This document shows, in pieces, positions 1 to 13,003 of a stretch of 64,000 bases of DNA. The position numbers were made by a program, and so were the translations under genes. Under the pieces are notes generated by a model. It made no database searches and was not told where the DNA came from. It saw nothing but the letters and a program-made list of their open reading frames with translations. The stretch is taken from the NCBI GenBank assembly GCA_002914845.1, contig JXTC01000246.1, forward strand, positions 184,254-248,253, in the 5' to 3' direction. Positions within the stretch are counted from its first letter, which is position 1. Each line of letters opens with the position of its first letter. This DNA comes from Trema orientale. Its lineage: Eukaryota > Streptophyta > Magnoliopsida > Rosales > Cannabaceae.

Positions 1-771
1 TATATAGTCCCCTGTTGGGTATCCATCAAACCCTAACTGGGTGACTAACAGGGTATCCACATTGGTATCCATACCCAGTTGGATATCCTGACCCAGCCTA
101 ATTAAATCACTTATTGGGTCTGCTTAAGAATAATATGGCCCAATACAATTGTCCAAAATATATGTGGCCCACTATAGGAAATACAATTTCCTAACATAAT
201 GATCTAATGCATGTTATATAAATAATTTCGATTTGTGTTGTGCGTGTTAATCAGTTATCTCAGCTGGGGCAGGAATGTGTATAATTAAATAGATATATAT
301 TTAAAAAGCCTGTCGAAAACTGTTACGTATCCAATACTATTCTTCAAACTGCTATTAAGCCTACTTACCTCCATATTCTTAATTGCTATATAGCGAAAAC
401 CAAGTTCGATCGAGGTTGAGCCACTAGCTCGTTTTTAGCTATACTTCATGCAGGAAATATATCTACATATATGTATGTATGTATATACAAATATCAAATT
501 TCAATAGCGATCATGTGCTACAAGATGGTGCATACTTTTCAAAGAATATCTCACTTTACTTTGTCCTACCAAATCATTTAATTTGGCAACCTCTTAACTC
601 TTAAGCCTTATTTATATGGGCATTGGCAATTTATTCAGAAATTACTATCGGAGGAATTCTCAATAATGAATGTTTTAGTGATGGATGTTGAGGAAATATA
701 TATATAATTTAGATATTTATTAATTTGGGCATGTGTGGCATCACTTTCAAAATTTTTTTTAGGCTAAAAAA
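1..771. other. Intergenic, no gene seen
   Basis: AT-rich sequence with short stop-bounded frames only. The first 120 bases hold several degenerate copies of a GGGTATCC/GGATATCC-like word but no clear periodic repeat. I see no coding or RNA gene. Confidence 0.6.
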
Positions 772-1384
772 GGGGTAGAGATGACAATTTGAGTTACACG
801 ATGACATGGACACGATTTTTTGCAGTTTAGGGTTGAAGAAAAAAGGTATAGATCGAAATTAGGTCGACCCACTTGATACGAATAAAAAAATTGGGTCCGG
901 TTCGAGTCAACCCGCATGATCCAAAATTGACTCATTTGACCCCCAATAAAATATATAAATAATTAAATTATAAAAATATTATTAATTTAACTTATTTGTG
1001 ATTATTATTATAGATACTTTTATACATGTGTTTAGGATTATAAGTCATTATTATATCTACAAATTACTCCTAATTTATTTATTTTGGAATGAGATAATAA
1101 TAGTCTAAAAAATAAAAATAAAAGTAGAAACATATGGGTCATAAGCGGATTGGAGGGTCGAAAGTGGGTTCGTAGGTCAAAATCGGGTTGTTGGTTAAGC
1201 GTTCTTCATCTAAACGGGTTGAACAGTTCGGATTTGAGTTGACCCGTTTTGAGTGTAGGTCGGGATAGTGTGGTATTTTTCTAATATGGCGGGTCACGAG
1301 CCGGATTCGGATTAATATCGTTTATGTATATATTGGACCTTAACCTGACACGAACTTGATTCGTCGACACGAATTGCCACTCCT
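772..1384. mobile_element. Non-autonomous DNA element with imperfect terminal inverted repeats
   Basis: The left end reads TAGAGATGACAATTTGAGT. The reverse complement of the right end reads TAGGAGTGGCAATTCGTGT. These form an imperfect terminal inverted repeat of about 20 bp. The interior is rich in GGGTC/GACCC words (the 'GACCCG' look common in plant non-autonomous hAT-like elements) and has no open reading frame. Superfamily assignment is an inference; no convincing 8-bp target duplication is visible. Confidence 0.55.
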
Positions 1385-1529
1385 AAAAGATACTCAGATG
1401 AATTTCAGAAAATTTTCTTTTATTTAGAAAACCTTTTAATGAAGCATAGAGAAGTATAGACTCATGATTAGGTTTTCTAAGAAGATCTTCTAAAAAGTTG
1501 AGTAAAAATTTTCCCAAACAAATCTAGTA

Positions 1530-1703
1530 GGCGTTTAGTAAATTTAATTTACAAATCTGATATAATGTTTAAAAGTAATATTTAAGTGTTTAGTAAACTA
1601 TAAATTGTAACTATTACTACAGTTCTCGAATTCTGCTTAAAATAACAGTTACAACAACAACTTTCAAAATATGTTGACCATAGGTAAAAACTTAGCAAAC
1701 GCC
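1530..1703. mobile_element. Small MITE-like element
   Basis: The left end AGGCGTTTAGTAAATTT pairs with the reverse complement of the right end, AGGCGTTTGCTAAGTTT. About 175 bp of AT-rich sequence without coding capacity lies between them. This is the structure of a miniature inverted-repeat element. A family cannot be assigned. Confidence 0.45.
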
Positions 1704-2031
1704 TCTCTCTTCTCATTTTTCTCTAACCGCCTTTAAAAGCTAAAAGCAGTCTTTAGAATCAATCCCAAACAGGGTCACTACAAGCACTAGTTTTGAACTT
1801 ATGAGAGTAGAATGGGGTGATTGATTAGAACTATTTTGGATGATCGTGACTGAGAAATAAGTTCCTTAATTAATGTACACAAGGTTGTAGTTAAATACAG
1901 ATTATTTATAGGTAGAAATTATCTTAATCTAAAATAGTTACTTATTACTTATAGTACAACTACAGTAGGAATACAATACAGCATAGCAACTGGCCCTTAT
2001 AATTAAGGCAAACTACTTCACACCCCGGAGT

Positions 2032-2700
2032 TCCATGTGCTCACCGAAATTCATAGGTGGTCTGGGTTTAAGGCGAACTATGGATATCAATCGAGCCTTA
2101 ATAGGGAAGTGGGGCTGGGGTCTTTTAACTAACCAAGACTCTCTGTGTTTGCAGGTTCTAAAAGCTAAATACTTGGGACATAATTCTTTTCTTAACGTGA
2201 AAGCTTCTCATGGTGATTCATGAACCTGGAAGAATATATGCAAATCGAGAGAGCTCATTCAAAAAGGAGCTTGTCGACTTATTGGGGATGGGAAGAGCAC
2301 AATAATTTGGGAACACCCATGGGTGCCGGGCATTAATGGTTTCAAGACAAATCCAAGAGGTTTTCCATCTCAAGGACCCTTCCTAGTGGCTGACTTTATT
2401 CTAGCTGATGGTTCGTGGGATTATCCAAAAATTATGGCAACATTTCATCCTCATGATACCACGGCTATCTCCCGTATCATACTTCCATCATTCCCCCGCA
2501 ATGACTCTTGGATTTGGGAGGGGCTATCTGCCATAATTCTAGCGGCTCTGTTTTGGGAATCTCTACTAAAACACACCCCCCTGCTTCACCTATGGTCAGC
2601 GAGTGTTTAGCTGCAAAGCTTGCAATTGAACTGGCCATTTCCCCAAATATCTCCCATGTTGTGTTTAAGGGCGATTCTAGCTTTCGATGTCTAAAGTGAA
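2032..2700 (+). pseudogene. LINE (non-LTR retroelement) C-terminal fragment, broken
   Basis: Translation shows the region downstream of the LINE reverse transcriptase: GGLGLRRTMDINRALIGKWG, then LLTNQDSLCLQVLKAKY, then an IGDGKSTIIWEHPW block. These are typical of plant LINE ORF2 (the zf-RVT neighbourhood). A frame change near 2515 leads into an RNase H-like piece (SGSVLG, then AAKLAIELA and VVFKGDS). There is an in-frame stop at 2221-2223, and the segment between the two domains is deleted. The reverse transcriptase core and the 5' half are absent, so this is a dead 3' fragment. LINEs normally end in an A-rich tail. The sequence after 2700 is A-rich but shows no clean poly(A) tail or target duplication. 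Confidence 0.8.
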
Positions 2701-3984
2701 ACTACTTTGGAGAGTGCTTATTGGATGAATTTCTACCAAATTATAGAAAGAGTTTCTAACAACAAACAAAGAAATATGAACAAATTTAATAATCCGTAAA
2801 GAAAATGAGTAGAAAGAGAAATAACAGGAAAGGGAATGGAAGAGAATAAGAAGCAATAAATAGGAAGGTTAAGATTCTTTTTCATATATAACTAATTGAT
2901 ATGTAAACACATAAAAGAGAATGTATTTTCCTTTTCCATATTATATTTCCTCTGCATTATGATTTGTTAACATGTCAATTTAATGCTACTTTTTCTTTCT
3001 CTTTTTTTTTTTTGAATAAAAGAAAATTTATTCAAATCAATAACGATACAATACAAAGATAAAATTACAAAAGACACGATAACACTAAACAATTGATTTT
3101 TACTGATAATAAGGAGTATAACTAAAACTCCACCAAAATATACCTCTTTAATTTGCTCTTTTAAAATGTCTTCCACTACCACTTAGGTTAGCTTATCTGA
3201 CTGATGTGAAAACGAATCTTCCATAAATATCAATATTCTACTAAAAAAAGTTTTTCTAGATTTGGATCATATCTGTAATGTTAAATCCAGAAGAAAACAA
3301 CAAGAAAACAAAATAAAAACAAGTAAAGCTCACATATATATAGAATCAGGTGGTAGAAAATCAGCACAGATCTAAATTTACGATGACATATACTTTCAAA
3401 CATATAGAAGGATTATCTAAACAGAAAAACTAACACAAAAAAGAAAAGAAAAACCTTCCAGAGAGGGAGATAAGATCTCCCTCTTCGGTTGGGTGGAAAT
3501 CAAGGTAGAAGGCCAATAAAAAGAAAAAAAAAAAGAGTAGCTAGTTTTTTTTTTTTTTTAAGTAAACAAAAAAAATTCTTAATGCTACTTTTTCTATTAC
3601 CTAAGGTAACATTTGGTAATGCTTTTGTTTTTCTTAATTTAAACACAAAAACAAAAGTACTTTTTTCTATTTTGTTTTTTTGATTTTAAAAAATAAAAAT
3701 ATGTTTGCTAACAATATTTTTTGCTTTTTATTTTCTAAAATAAAAAATAAAAACATGTTTGGTAACTAGTACTTTTCACTTTTAAAGTATAATAGGATAT
3801 TGAGTATCGGAATCTTTTCTAATTTTAGTGTTCGAAATTACGTCTAACGAATGAATCCATTCAATCTAGTTTTGGTGTTTGATCCATTTATGATCCATTT
3901 TCTAGTGACCCGAACAAATGAGACATGTTAAAAATTTGAATAAAACCGATGAAAGTTATAATTATAATTTGACAGTTTTAAACT
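2701..3984. other. Intergenic, AT-rich
   Basis: Contains homopolymer runs near 3003, 3522 and 3547. The block at about 3605-3790 has internally repeated AAAACAAAAGTA/AAAAATAAAAACATG words with 'TTTGGTAA' ends, probably an old element that I cannot delimit. No gene seen. Confidence 0.45.
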
Positions 3985-4154
3985 TTAAATGGCGGGCACG
4001 TCTACAGTAGGGGCGTCCCTACGTAAGGCCCTGTCTATACACCGTTTGATGGGAATCTATGTATAAACAGATTCCCCACAGATTTTCATCAAACGGTGTA
4101 TAAACAGGGGCCTTACGTAGGGGCGCCCCTACTATAGCCGCCTCCTTAAATGGC
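3985..4154. mobile_element. Foldback MITE copy 1, with 9-bp target duplication
   Basis: The two halves (about 3994-4055 and 4084-4145) are nearly complementary over their whole length. CTACAGTAGGGGCGTCCCTA and CACCGTTTGATG on the left are answered by CATCAAACGGTGTATA and TACGTAGGGGCGCCCCTA on the right. TTAAATGGC occurs on both sides (3985-3993 and 4146-4154), which I read as a 9-bp target site duplication. That length is usual for Mutator-like elements. A second copy of the same family lies at 23239-23410. No coding capacity. Confidence 0.8.
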
Positions 4155-7100
4155 ATGTCATAAATTTATTGGTTATTTATGATTTTTTTTTCAAGGAAAT
4201 AATTTTATTAAACTTAAATAAGGATTATAATAGCAAATCAAGTTACACTAAAGCTATTGCAATAATGAGGATATGAGATTCAAGAAATCAATTCATAGAC
4301 TTACAAAAAGACTTTCAATGATCTTGGAAAAAAACTCCATAAATGATGTATTAGAGCACTTGTTCGTTTCAATTCTTAACTATCCGAATTGATATTTATG
4401 ATTACTTCGTCAAAAAAAGTTTCTATAAAACTCGATCAGCAATAGTAACAACTCTCCATATTTAAATTATAAATGATACAAATCTAAATGGACATTCACC
4501 AAAAAATTTCTATTTTTCTTGTGCCAAATTGGGTTTAAATTATACTTTTTGATGAAATTTTTATTTATTTAAAAGTAGTCAAATGTCATCGGTTAAATAG
4601 TCAAAAATATCCCTTACAACCAAATAACTTAATTTTCAAAAACGCAAATTTATGTTCTAATGTATATATATATTAATATATATATATATTGGATACTAAT
4701 TCAGTAGGTATTTTTTTCTTTTTACCTATTCGTAGGTATTGTTTTACCTAATTAAAATTGATAATGCATATTTTTTTCATAGTAAAAATTGGAAAGAAAA
4801 AAGTATTAAATAGTGAGTATTTATTTTATTATTTTTTTTCAACTATTTTAATTAAAACACTAACAAAAATCAAAATCACCACAAATCTATGTTTGAGTGG
4901 GCTAAAAATACCATATATCTAGATTTAGGTAGACAGCGACTCTCACAAAAAGAAGGATTATTTACAAATAATAGCAAATACGAAAAAAAAAAAAAATGTA
5001 AAGTCCATATCGGAAAGGAGGAAGACACTTGCTAAACTCTTCAAAAATAGAGAGAAGAGAGAAGCTAGAGAGAAATAGAGAGAGAGAAATTAGTTGTCAT
5101 TCATGAATTCGAACATGCATCGAAGCTTATTGGAATTCGTATTTAGTTTTCAACAATTTATACAACAAAAAAAGGAAAAAGAAAATAGGAGACCTTCTAT
5201 TCTCTTACACTACACAAGCCTCAATTTATCATGAATAATAAGTAATTTCAATTATTACTATATACATATGTATATCTTGAACTAAGCAACGACTTTTTCG
5301 GTTAAGCAAACGTTAAATATACAATTTTGAACCGCTAATGTTGTTTACTCTTTTTCCCCCCACTTAATTTTACAAATTTTCATATCTAGCTACTTCAGTG
5401 AGTTAGGTACAATAAAATTTTACCAAACTACTTTTTCTTTCAAATATTATGATCTATTTTTGGAAATAAAACATAAGGCACATGAAAACTTTGAACACAA
5501 AATATACACACTAATACACAGACATGTATATATACATATATATAGACACATATGTATGTTGCTTCCTTGTGCTTAAAGCTCTTGACACATGTTTAATTAC
5601 AAAACACAAACCAAAATCCTCAACTGAAATTGAAGTTTAATTAAATTTACAGAATGATAAGAGATTTTTTCTCAGCCATACACGTCAACACTTGCAACAA
5701 ACTAACTTCACTATATGAACAACAAATTTAATCCAACCTAAACCCAAGCTTAAGGACATTTTAGTCCTCTATTTTGATCCTAACTCAATACGATCTAGTA
5801 CAACGTTAAGGGTTATATTTGACCCCAAAAAATAAGCTTGAAAAAACACCAACATCCTCTTGACCGTCTAAAAGTATAAGTTCAACCGCATCATCAACCA
5901 TACACGTGTCCTTATAAAAAAAAAAAAAAACAGGTCATTTACGTGCACAGCTCAAAGACCAAGAGTTTGTTATATTGTACACATATCCACCGTCTAACTA
6001 TTTCTCACCAAATTAAATGTTTTGCCTTTGGGAATTTCAAATTTCAATCTTAAATGTAAAAATAATAGTCCTATAACAAACAAAAAAAATAAAAAAATAA
6101 AAATGAAAGAAAGTGAGTAATTTAATTAATACAAGAAAACTATATAATAAGATAGTTGGTTGTAGTTGTTAAAATCTAGTAAACCCACATTTCGACCTAC
6201 AAATGTCGATGTTGGGTAATCTGTTGTATGCATCATGATTATATTATGTTAATGTTAACGTATAATTCTTTTATGATCTCGGGGGAACTGTATATTTATG
6301 TCAATTACCATTAAATTTACTTCTTAAAACAGGTATTTTGATGTATTATAGTATGTTATTTAATATGCATTTTTATCTCTTCAGAATATAAAAGTAACCA
6401 AAAAAATAAAACTTCAATTTTCATATCTCATAGAAAATGAAAAGAAAAAAAATAAAATCCTTTATAATATTAAAAGAGTAAAAAGACACTGTTAAGCTAT
6501 AAGTGTATAACAATTTAATTATACTAAAGATGATCATGATGATATTATTATATATTAACACATTTTATAAAATATAAAACTATTATTGGTAGTGCATGAC
6601 GTCGTGGGGCTCCTTTCGTTTTCTTCTCTTGAATAGAATGGTACTATTATCACTCTTATTATTTAAAGAAATTATTAATTGTGATTAGGGAGAATAATAA
6701 ATTAATATATTAAAAGGGACAGGTTGAAGAATGAGAATATGTATTGTGAAATTAATAAGGTGATACTTTCGTGTGGACGTGAAAAAGCAGGGAATGCGTA
6801 GTGCGCACTCCGCGTACCTGAGAAGGGAACCCACCACCACTAGCGGTTAACTTTCTCTTTTTGAGTGTTACCGTACGCTTTTTTACGGCATTTCAACAAA
6901 CACTTGGTGAACATCCTTTTCTCAAACTGATAAGTTACTCAAAAAAGGAAAAAAGAAAAAAAGCTCTTAAAATAAGAAATATATAAAAACTATATAATAA
7001 TTTTAAACCTTATAAAATAAATAAATAAAGAGTAATGTTAGGGTCGCATTCTGTTAAAAAAAAAAAAAACTATGTTAAATTGATGATACATTCATACGCT

Positions 7101-7670
7101 AATTATATACATATTTATAAGGGATAAGAGTGATTGAAAGTATAAATCTTCAAATTAGAAGTAAGTATCGAAATTAAGTTTGCGATCACAAAGAAAAATA
7201 ATTATAACTGTAAGGGTTGAAATTTTTTTTTCCCTATATGGATTCTTTTTGGAACATATGAGGATGTGTATTATGTAAATTTATCTATTTAAAATTTGTC
7301 TTTGAATATTATTTCTTACGAAATCATGTGTCATATTATCATATACTAGAATGGTAAGTAATAAATTTATCTTTAGTAACATGTTTCTAGGGATTAATTT
7401 TTTCCAAGTTGATGTAAAAACATGCCAGAATGAGTAATTTTATTACCATTTACAAATATAATTAGTATAATTTGTACGAAAAAAGAGATCATTTCCTCCA
7501 AATTAATAATGCGAGAGTGAAACAAATGAGAGTGCGTAGTTTTGCTTACCATTTACATACATGATTAGCATAAAATAAACAAACAAATAAGAATGCAGAA
7601 AATGAAAATTTAGTTGTTTCTTTTGGTATGTTTCCAATAAAAATAAAAAAAAGGATAATTTTGTTGCTAT
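4155..7670. other. Long intergenic stretch, no gene seen
   Basis: Strongly AT-rich with many A/T homopolymers. A slightly GC-richer island at about 6740-6890 has several CGT/ACG words but no supported frame. Nothing resembling a conserved protein, tRNA or rRNA was found on either strand. Confidence 0.5.
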
Positions 7671-7803
7671 TAACAAATATGATTGACACAAATTTGTACA
7701 ACCAATCTAAATATAAACCAAAACTTGGAAGGAATAGTAACAAATATGATTGATACAAATTTGTACAATCAATCTAAATATAAACCAAAACTTGGAAGGA
7801 ATA
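7671..7803. repeat. 67-bp direct tandem duplication (two copies)
   Basis: The unit starting TAACAAATATGATTGACAC and ending in CTTGGAAGGAATA is repeated immediately, at 7671-7737 and 7738-7803, with only a few substitutions. The high identity suggests a recent local duplication in the upstream region of the RING gene. Confidence 0.85.
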
Positions 7804-7939
7804 AAAAAAATGAAAAATAATTACCCAAATAGAAAAAAGCAAATAAAAGAAAAAATCTGAGTTCCATTCTCCAACTTTTTACTATCTCGGGAATTAATAA
7901 TTAATTTGTTTTTCATTTATAGAAAAAGTTCTCATCCTA

Positions 7940-8045
7940 ACAATACGTGGCGTTATATTCCCCCACCACCCAGCAAACGACGTCAACTCAAAACGGCGCC
8001 GCTGAAGCATTAAACGACAATAGTCGTAGACGGCGTTATTAAAGC
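7940..8045 (+). promoter_or_regulatory. Likely proximal promoter of the RING gene
   Basis: A GC-richer block follows several kb of AT-rich DNA. It contains TACGTGGC (ABRE/G-box type) near 7945, AACGACGTCAAC (a TGACGT-type element on the minus strand) near 7976, and GGCGCCGC. It is followed by a CT-rich leader. This is inferred from composition, motifs and position. No clear TATA box and no transcription start evidence were found. Confidence 0.45.
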
Positions 8046-8129
8046 CGTCTCAAACGACCTTTTGCTCCACACACTCTCTCTCCTGTCTCTCTCTTCTGCA
8101 ACCAAAAGAGAGAAATAAGCAGCCATTTT

Positions 8130-8131
<2 letters not shown>

Positions 8132-8167
<36 letters not shown>

Positions 8168-8220
8168 AAGCTCTCTCTCTCACACACATACACACACACA
8201 CACACACACTCTCTCTCTCT
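8132..8220. repeat. Compound CT/CA microsatellite in the 5' leader
   Basis: About 17 CT dinucleotides (8132-8166) are followed by further CT, CA and CT runs up to 8220. It lies in what appears to be the 5' untranslated exon of the downstream RING gene. CT-rich leaders are common in plant genes. Confidence 0.9.
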
Positions 8221-9154
8221 TGGCGCCATACGCGTGGTTTTAGATCACGTCGGTTCCAGATTTTCTGTGGTTTTACTCGGAGGAGGCTCGTTCAGTCATC
8301 GCCATGATAATCTGGTAACTGATTACAATTATTATATTCTTACTATTTATTATTATTATATAGTTCTCTGTAATATATATATACGTGTATACATATACAT
8401 ACATATATATAGGGTTTTGTTTTGGCCTTTTCTTTTGCGCTTTCGGAAACTTATTTGGGGGTTTGACTGAGAAATCTCTTTTCCGGGCATGGATTTCGGA
8501 TCTCTTTGACCTCCTGAACTGTCTTTAGTCTTTCTATTTTTAGGTTTTTTATTGCTTTTTGCTATGTGGGTTTGGTCTCACTCTTCTTAAGTTGAGCCAG
8601 ATTGAATCGATTTCCAGGTCCTTGTTGTAATTCCGTGCAATAATTTATTGGTGTTGTTAGGTTTTCTAGTGGGCTTGTTAGGTGGTCGGTACCAATATTT
8701 TGTTTGAAAATTATTCAGTGTGAAAAGAATTTGAAGTGTTATATGCTTTGTTTTTTCAAAGCAAGAGGGTGGGTTTTATTTGACTGGAAATGTATGTGTT
8801 GACTATAGAATTGTATTGTTTCGTTCTGTTCTGTTCTGTTCTTATTGAATTTATGTGCGAGTTCAACTCCAAATAGGAATAGGAAGCGAGACCCGTGACT
8901 CATTTCGATTTGGGTTTTTTTTTTTTCTTTTTTTTGTTTGGAGCAGTTGGGTTTTTTGTGATCGTATCATTGTTTGTTGTGAAGTAGAGATTTTGGTGAT
9001 TTGGAGTTTATCATATGAATCATGTTGTTCGTCATCTGTATTGATGGTTTCGTTTTGTTATTGTAATTTCAGAGGAACTGGTTTTTGTATGAGAGAATGC
9101 TGAGTAAGAGTTGAGGGTTTATGATAAGAGGTTTGATTCTGGTGTAATATTAGC

Positions 9155-11330
9155 ATGGGGGCTGCTTGTTGTGTTGCTGTTAAGGAGAACACTATAACAA
9201 ATGGGTCAAATAGTGAAATCTTGCATCGGAATATTAGATGTTCACCAACGTGGAGCTTTCGATGGGATCATAGAGGGCGGGTTGCGGGTGAAGAGACTTC
9301 CATGGGTTGGCTTTCAGATGGAGTCAGTAGGAATGATGGGTCTGAAACTAAGTTTGAATCAGCATATGTATCAGAGGAAGGAAGTCCATTAGAACATTTT
9401 CGAAGACGTACATCACAAAAGTCTTCGTTATCTGAGGGAGCTGCTGGGCATCTGAGAACTCCTGCTTCAGGTAATTCCCAAAATGGCTGCTGTTTAACTA
9501 TAACCATTAATGTTCCTTCTTTTTCTAAGTTTGATTGCATTTTTTTCCCCGAGGCATGTCATTTCTAGTGTGGCATATGCTTATAACCTATTGAAAAACA
9601 CCGAGATTGCATCCAGTTGCCATACAACTATATGAATTTGAGTCAATATGGGGCATTAGAGCTGGTTCAAGGCTTTAGCCAATTGGACTCTCTGAACTTT
9701 AAGATGGCAAGGGTGAAGGTGAGGGAACTATGTTAAGTTACATAGGTGCCAACAGAAAGAATGTGTGATTCCATATTTGTTATTTGACCAAAAGCAATGC
9801 GTTTTTACATGAGACTGTTCGAGGTAAAAAAGCTTTTGATTATATTTCACATTATTTGCATTGTCTTTTATCGTGTGTTAATTTGTCTCGTATTTTCCCT
9901 GCATCTTATCATTTTTATTAATCCTTATATAATTTATTACAGTACACCTCTATTACTAGATATTATTAATTTTTCTGCTAGTGATATTGGATGAGCTCCC
10001 AGTTGCCTCTTTTTTCCCACTTTGTGGATTCCTTATCTGTGAAAACAGATCTTCCTTTGTTGGACTTTTGAATAATTTTTAGTTGGTAATTAAGTGTGTT
10101 ATAATTTCTTTGTGGTTCCGATGTTTTCAACTCTTCTCATGTTATGATGTGATGTTGTGATCTTATCTGAGAATTATTAAATTATATCTGTGGCAGATCA
10201 ATCTATTAAGAGGAATGCATCAATGGATGCAAGTCTAGAACAGGTACATGTTATGCTGGTGAAGAGACCTTCTTGCTTTTCTTTTTCTTTTTATCTCTTG
10301 GACTTTGTGGTGTTTGTTATCCTTTGCTTGTGTGTCTTCCCTCTGTGACATTTTTCGTTCAATCTTTGGTTTGTTGTAGCCAAAGGAGTTTACTGAATCT
10401 CCAACAGTCTCGTATCCATCTCCTGCAAAGTTATCAGTTTCATTGCCATCTACTTCATCCTTCACTGCATCGCCTTTGTCATCCCAAGGTCAAGTGCCTC
10501 CAGCCAACTCTACCGCTTTGAGGTGGCCTCGGCATTCTCCTGGTCATCAGTTGTCAAGGCAAGAATCTGACACCCGAATCCCAGGATTTAAGTCTCCAAA
10601 TAGCTACTCAGTTTCTGAAGAAAGGACAGCTCTTCCCTCGTGGAGTAATGAATCAACTAGGGGATCCCGAGGCGGGTCTTCAGATGGTTGGTCTATGCAT
10701 GCCTTTTCTGAGCTCATGGCTAATTCCAGTAGAGAAATGTGGTCTTTTGAGAGTGAATCCTTTGGCGTTAATCGTGAGAAGATGACTAGAGCTAGTAGCC
10801 AAATTTTAGCTTCCCCTTCTGTCGATTTGCAAACTTGTGGTGTTTGCTCAAAGCTTTTGACTGAGAGATCTTTATGGAGCAGCCAGAAGATTATTGCTTG
10901 TAATGAGCTTTCTGTTGTTGCTGTCCTAATTTGTGGGCACGTGTATCATGCTGAATGTTTAGAGAATATGACCCCTGAAATTAACAAATATGACCCAGCT
11001 TGTCCAGTTTGTACTTTCGGGGAGAAACAGATGCATAAGGTGTCCGAAAAAGCGCTAAAAGCTGAAATAGATTTGAAGGCTAGAAACAAGAGATCAAGGA
11101 ACCGGGTTGTGGATCTTGATGGTGATACTGTCGTGTTTGACCACTCGAAAGGTAGTGGAGATCAAGGGCACGGTCCAAGAATGGCCTCCAGTTCCAGCAT
11201 GAAAAGCTCTTCGGGAAAGCCATTTTTGAGGCGTCACTTCTCATTTGGTTCAAAGAGTGCTCGAGCCTTGTCAGATAACCACCCTACCAGAAAGAAGGGC
11301 TTCTTCTGGGCAAAATCTAGCAAGATGTGA
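9155..11330 (+). CDS. RING-type zinc-finger protein (probable E3 ubiquitin ligase)
   Basis: Coding exons are 9155-9470, 10197-10243 and 10380-11330. Phase closes across both introns and gives 437 residues. Residues 274-332 carry a RING-type ligand set: CGVC, a central IAC, CGHVYHAEC (C-x-H-x2-H-x2-C) and CPVC. Long loops separate the ligands. RING proteins of this type usually bind an E2 enzyme and act in ubiquitin transfer; the substrate is unknown. The rest is Ser-rich and probably disordered, with a basic C-terminus (RKKGFFWAKSSKM). The start MGAACC could allow N-myristoylation and palmitoylation (inference). A 5' untranslated intron probably spans 8315-9072 (donor GTAACT, acceptor TTTCAG), so the leader would be about 8050-8314 joined to 9073-9154. 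The 3' untranslated region runs to roughly 11850. Related plant proteins are annotated only as RING/U-box superfamily, so I give no symbol. Confidence 0.88.
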
Positions 11331-11849
11331 GCTTACTTAAAGCTTTTTGGGAGGTTGGCATCTGTCTCTTTCCCTCACATATGTTGCTTACATCGGTAGT
11401 GAACACAGTACTCGGTAGAGATTCTTGTTGCTTGGGATGATTAATAAATCCAACACGTGTCATATCTTGTGCCGTAATTTGTCCCCTCAGCTTTGTTGGG
11501 AACTGAGCTCTGTTGATAATCGATAAAGAAATTCTGGTATTGATCTTTATCTGCCATCTCAGTTGGTCAGGAGATTGTGAAGAGTTCTGGACGGCATTCA
11601 TTCATGGGTATTGTATGAAAAACTTCGCCTGCTTACAAACTCTCTGAATTCAACAGACTTAGCTTGTGGGTTTACACTGTAAAGAAGTTAAAAAAGAAAC
11701 AAACAGGATTCTATAGAAGAAACAGTTCTTTATATAGGAGGAAAAAAAATGAAAAAATGAAAAGGGCAAAAGTAGATTTGAATCTCATTCATGTTCTGTA
11801 TATAGTAATTTGTTTCATGCGCTGATGCATGCTTGTTTTTATCAAAATG

Positions 11850-13003
11850 AACTTCTGTATGTCTTGACATATGCTGAACTTGACCAAAGGGCTACATACC
11901 CCTTTGTGTGTGTTGTGTAGGGTGTCTTTTTCTATAATGGGCTACTAGGATTAATTTGGCAGAAATTGGAAAGTCGACATGTTTTTAGTTGTATGCAACT
12001 AGTAGTGATGCAACCCAGGAGTCTCGAACTAGCTATATTCATACGAATCATACCTCTGGGCCCGTGGGACCGTGGCCCGGCCCACTACAGTGATACTTCT
12101 ATTTCGTGCGTAAGGAATTTTTGTACTGATCGTATGTTATATGTGGTTTGTATTTTTATTTACTATTTTAACTAACTTTAGTTATAGTTGATGTGCGATA
12201 AATATTATTTACTGATTTCCATTTTGAGCTTTAACTTAACAGAGATTTTGGGATATATAAAATCTAAACTTTTAGAGCTCATATAACACGTTTTAACGGT
12301 CATGTGACTTTGAAGTGAATTTTTAAGTTCAAGGACGTAGGCGCAATTAATGCTAAAACGAATGTGGAAATTGACAAATCCTCTTAATTACACTCAAAAT
12401 CATGTATTAAGTTGAAGTAACTTACGACATTTTAGTATAATTTTCAGTTGAAATAGATAGCAACATCAATACAACTATTACAACTGTGCTAACAGGCGGG
12501 ATGGTCAAGGAGTGCATGACTTGGGTTCGAGTCACTGCCACTTTCGGAAGTCTATAGCAATTCGCTTCTAGAGGGATTCATTAATTGACTTGGGTGAGTC
12601 TACCACATAAAATTATAAGAATACACCACCCTCTAATATTACAGTCTTCTTTATCTCAAAAGGACAGGAAAAAAAAAGAAGCTAAATAGGGTATGGCACT
12701 ATTGATTTAATGTGCTTGGATCATATATCACGAGCAATGCTAATCTTGTTATCATGATGTAAAATGTAAATCACGATTTCATTTGGTTATAAAAACTACT
12801 AATTGTCATGCTTACTTTATAATATTGTCATAAAGTGATATGTAGTTCACTTGGCTTATAAATCATAATTTTTCTGATCATGCGTTCCCGTACACATGGA
12901 AACATCAAATCGTTTGAGACCTTCTTTCTTACTCCATCAAAGATGAGTTACAGTATCAGATGTGACTATGGGACTTTTTTCATGGATTGCAATTCTAAAA
13001 GGA
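11850..13003. other. Intergenic; possible SINE relic near 12489-12640
   Basis: GGGTTCGAGTCAC at about 12520-12535 resembles a pol III B box, and a GGATGGTCAAGGAG stretch lies about 30 bases upstream. Together they suggest a tRNA-derived SINE fragment. A matching A box and clear target duplications are missing, so confidence in the SINE is low. No coding sequence seen. Confidence 0.3.

Noticed and set aside
9268-9540. Minus-strand open frame of about 90 codons inside the RING gene
   Set aside because: It is the antisense shadow of exon 2 and adjacent intron, without similarity to any family and without splice logic.
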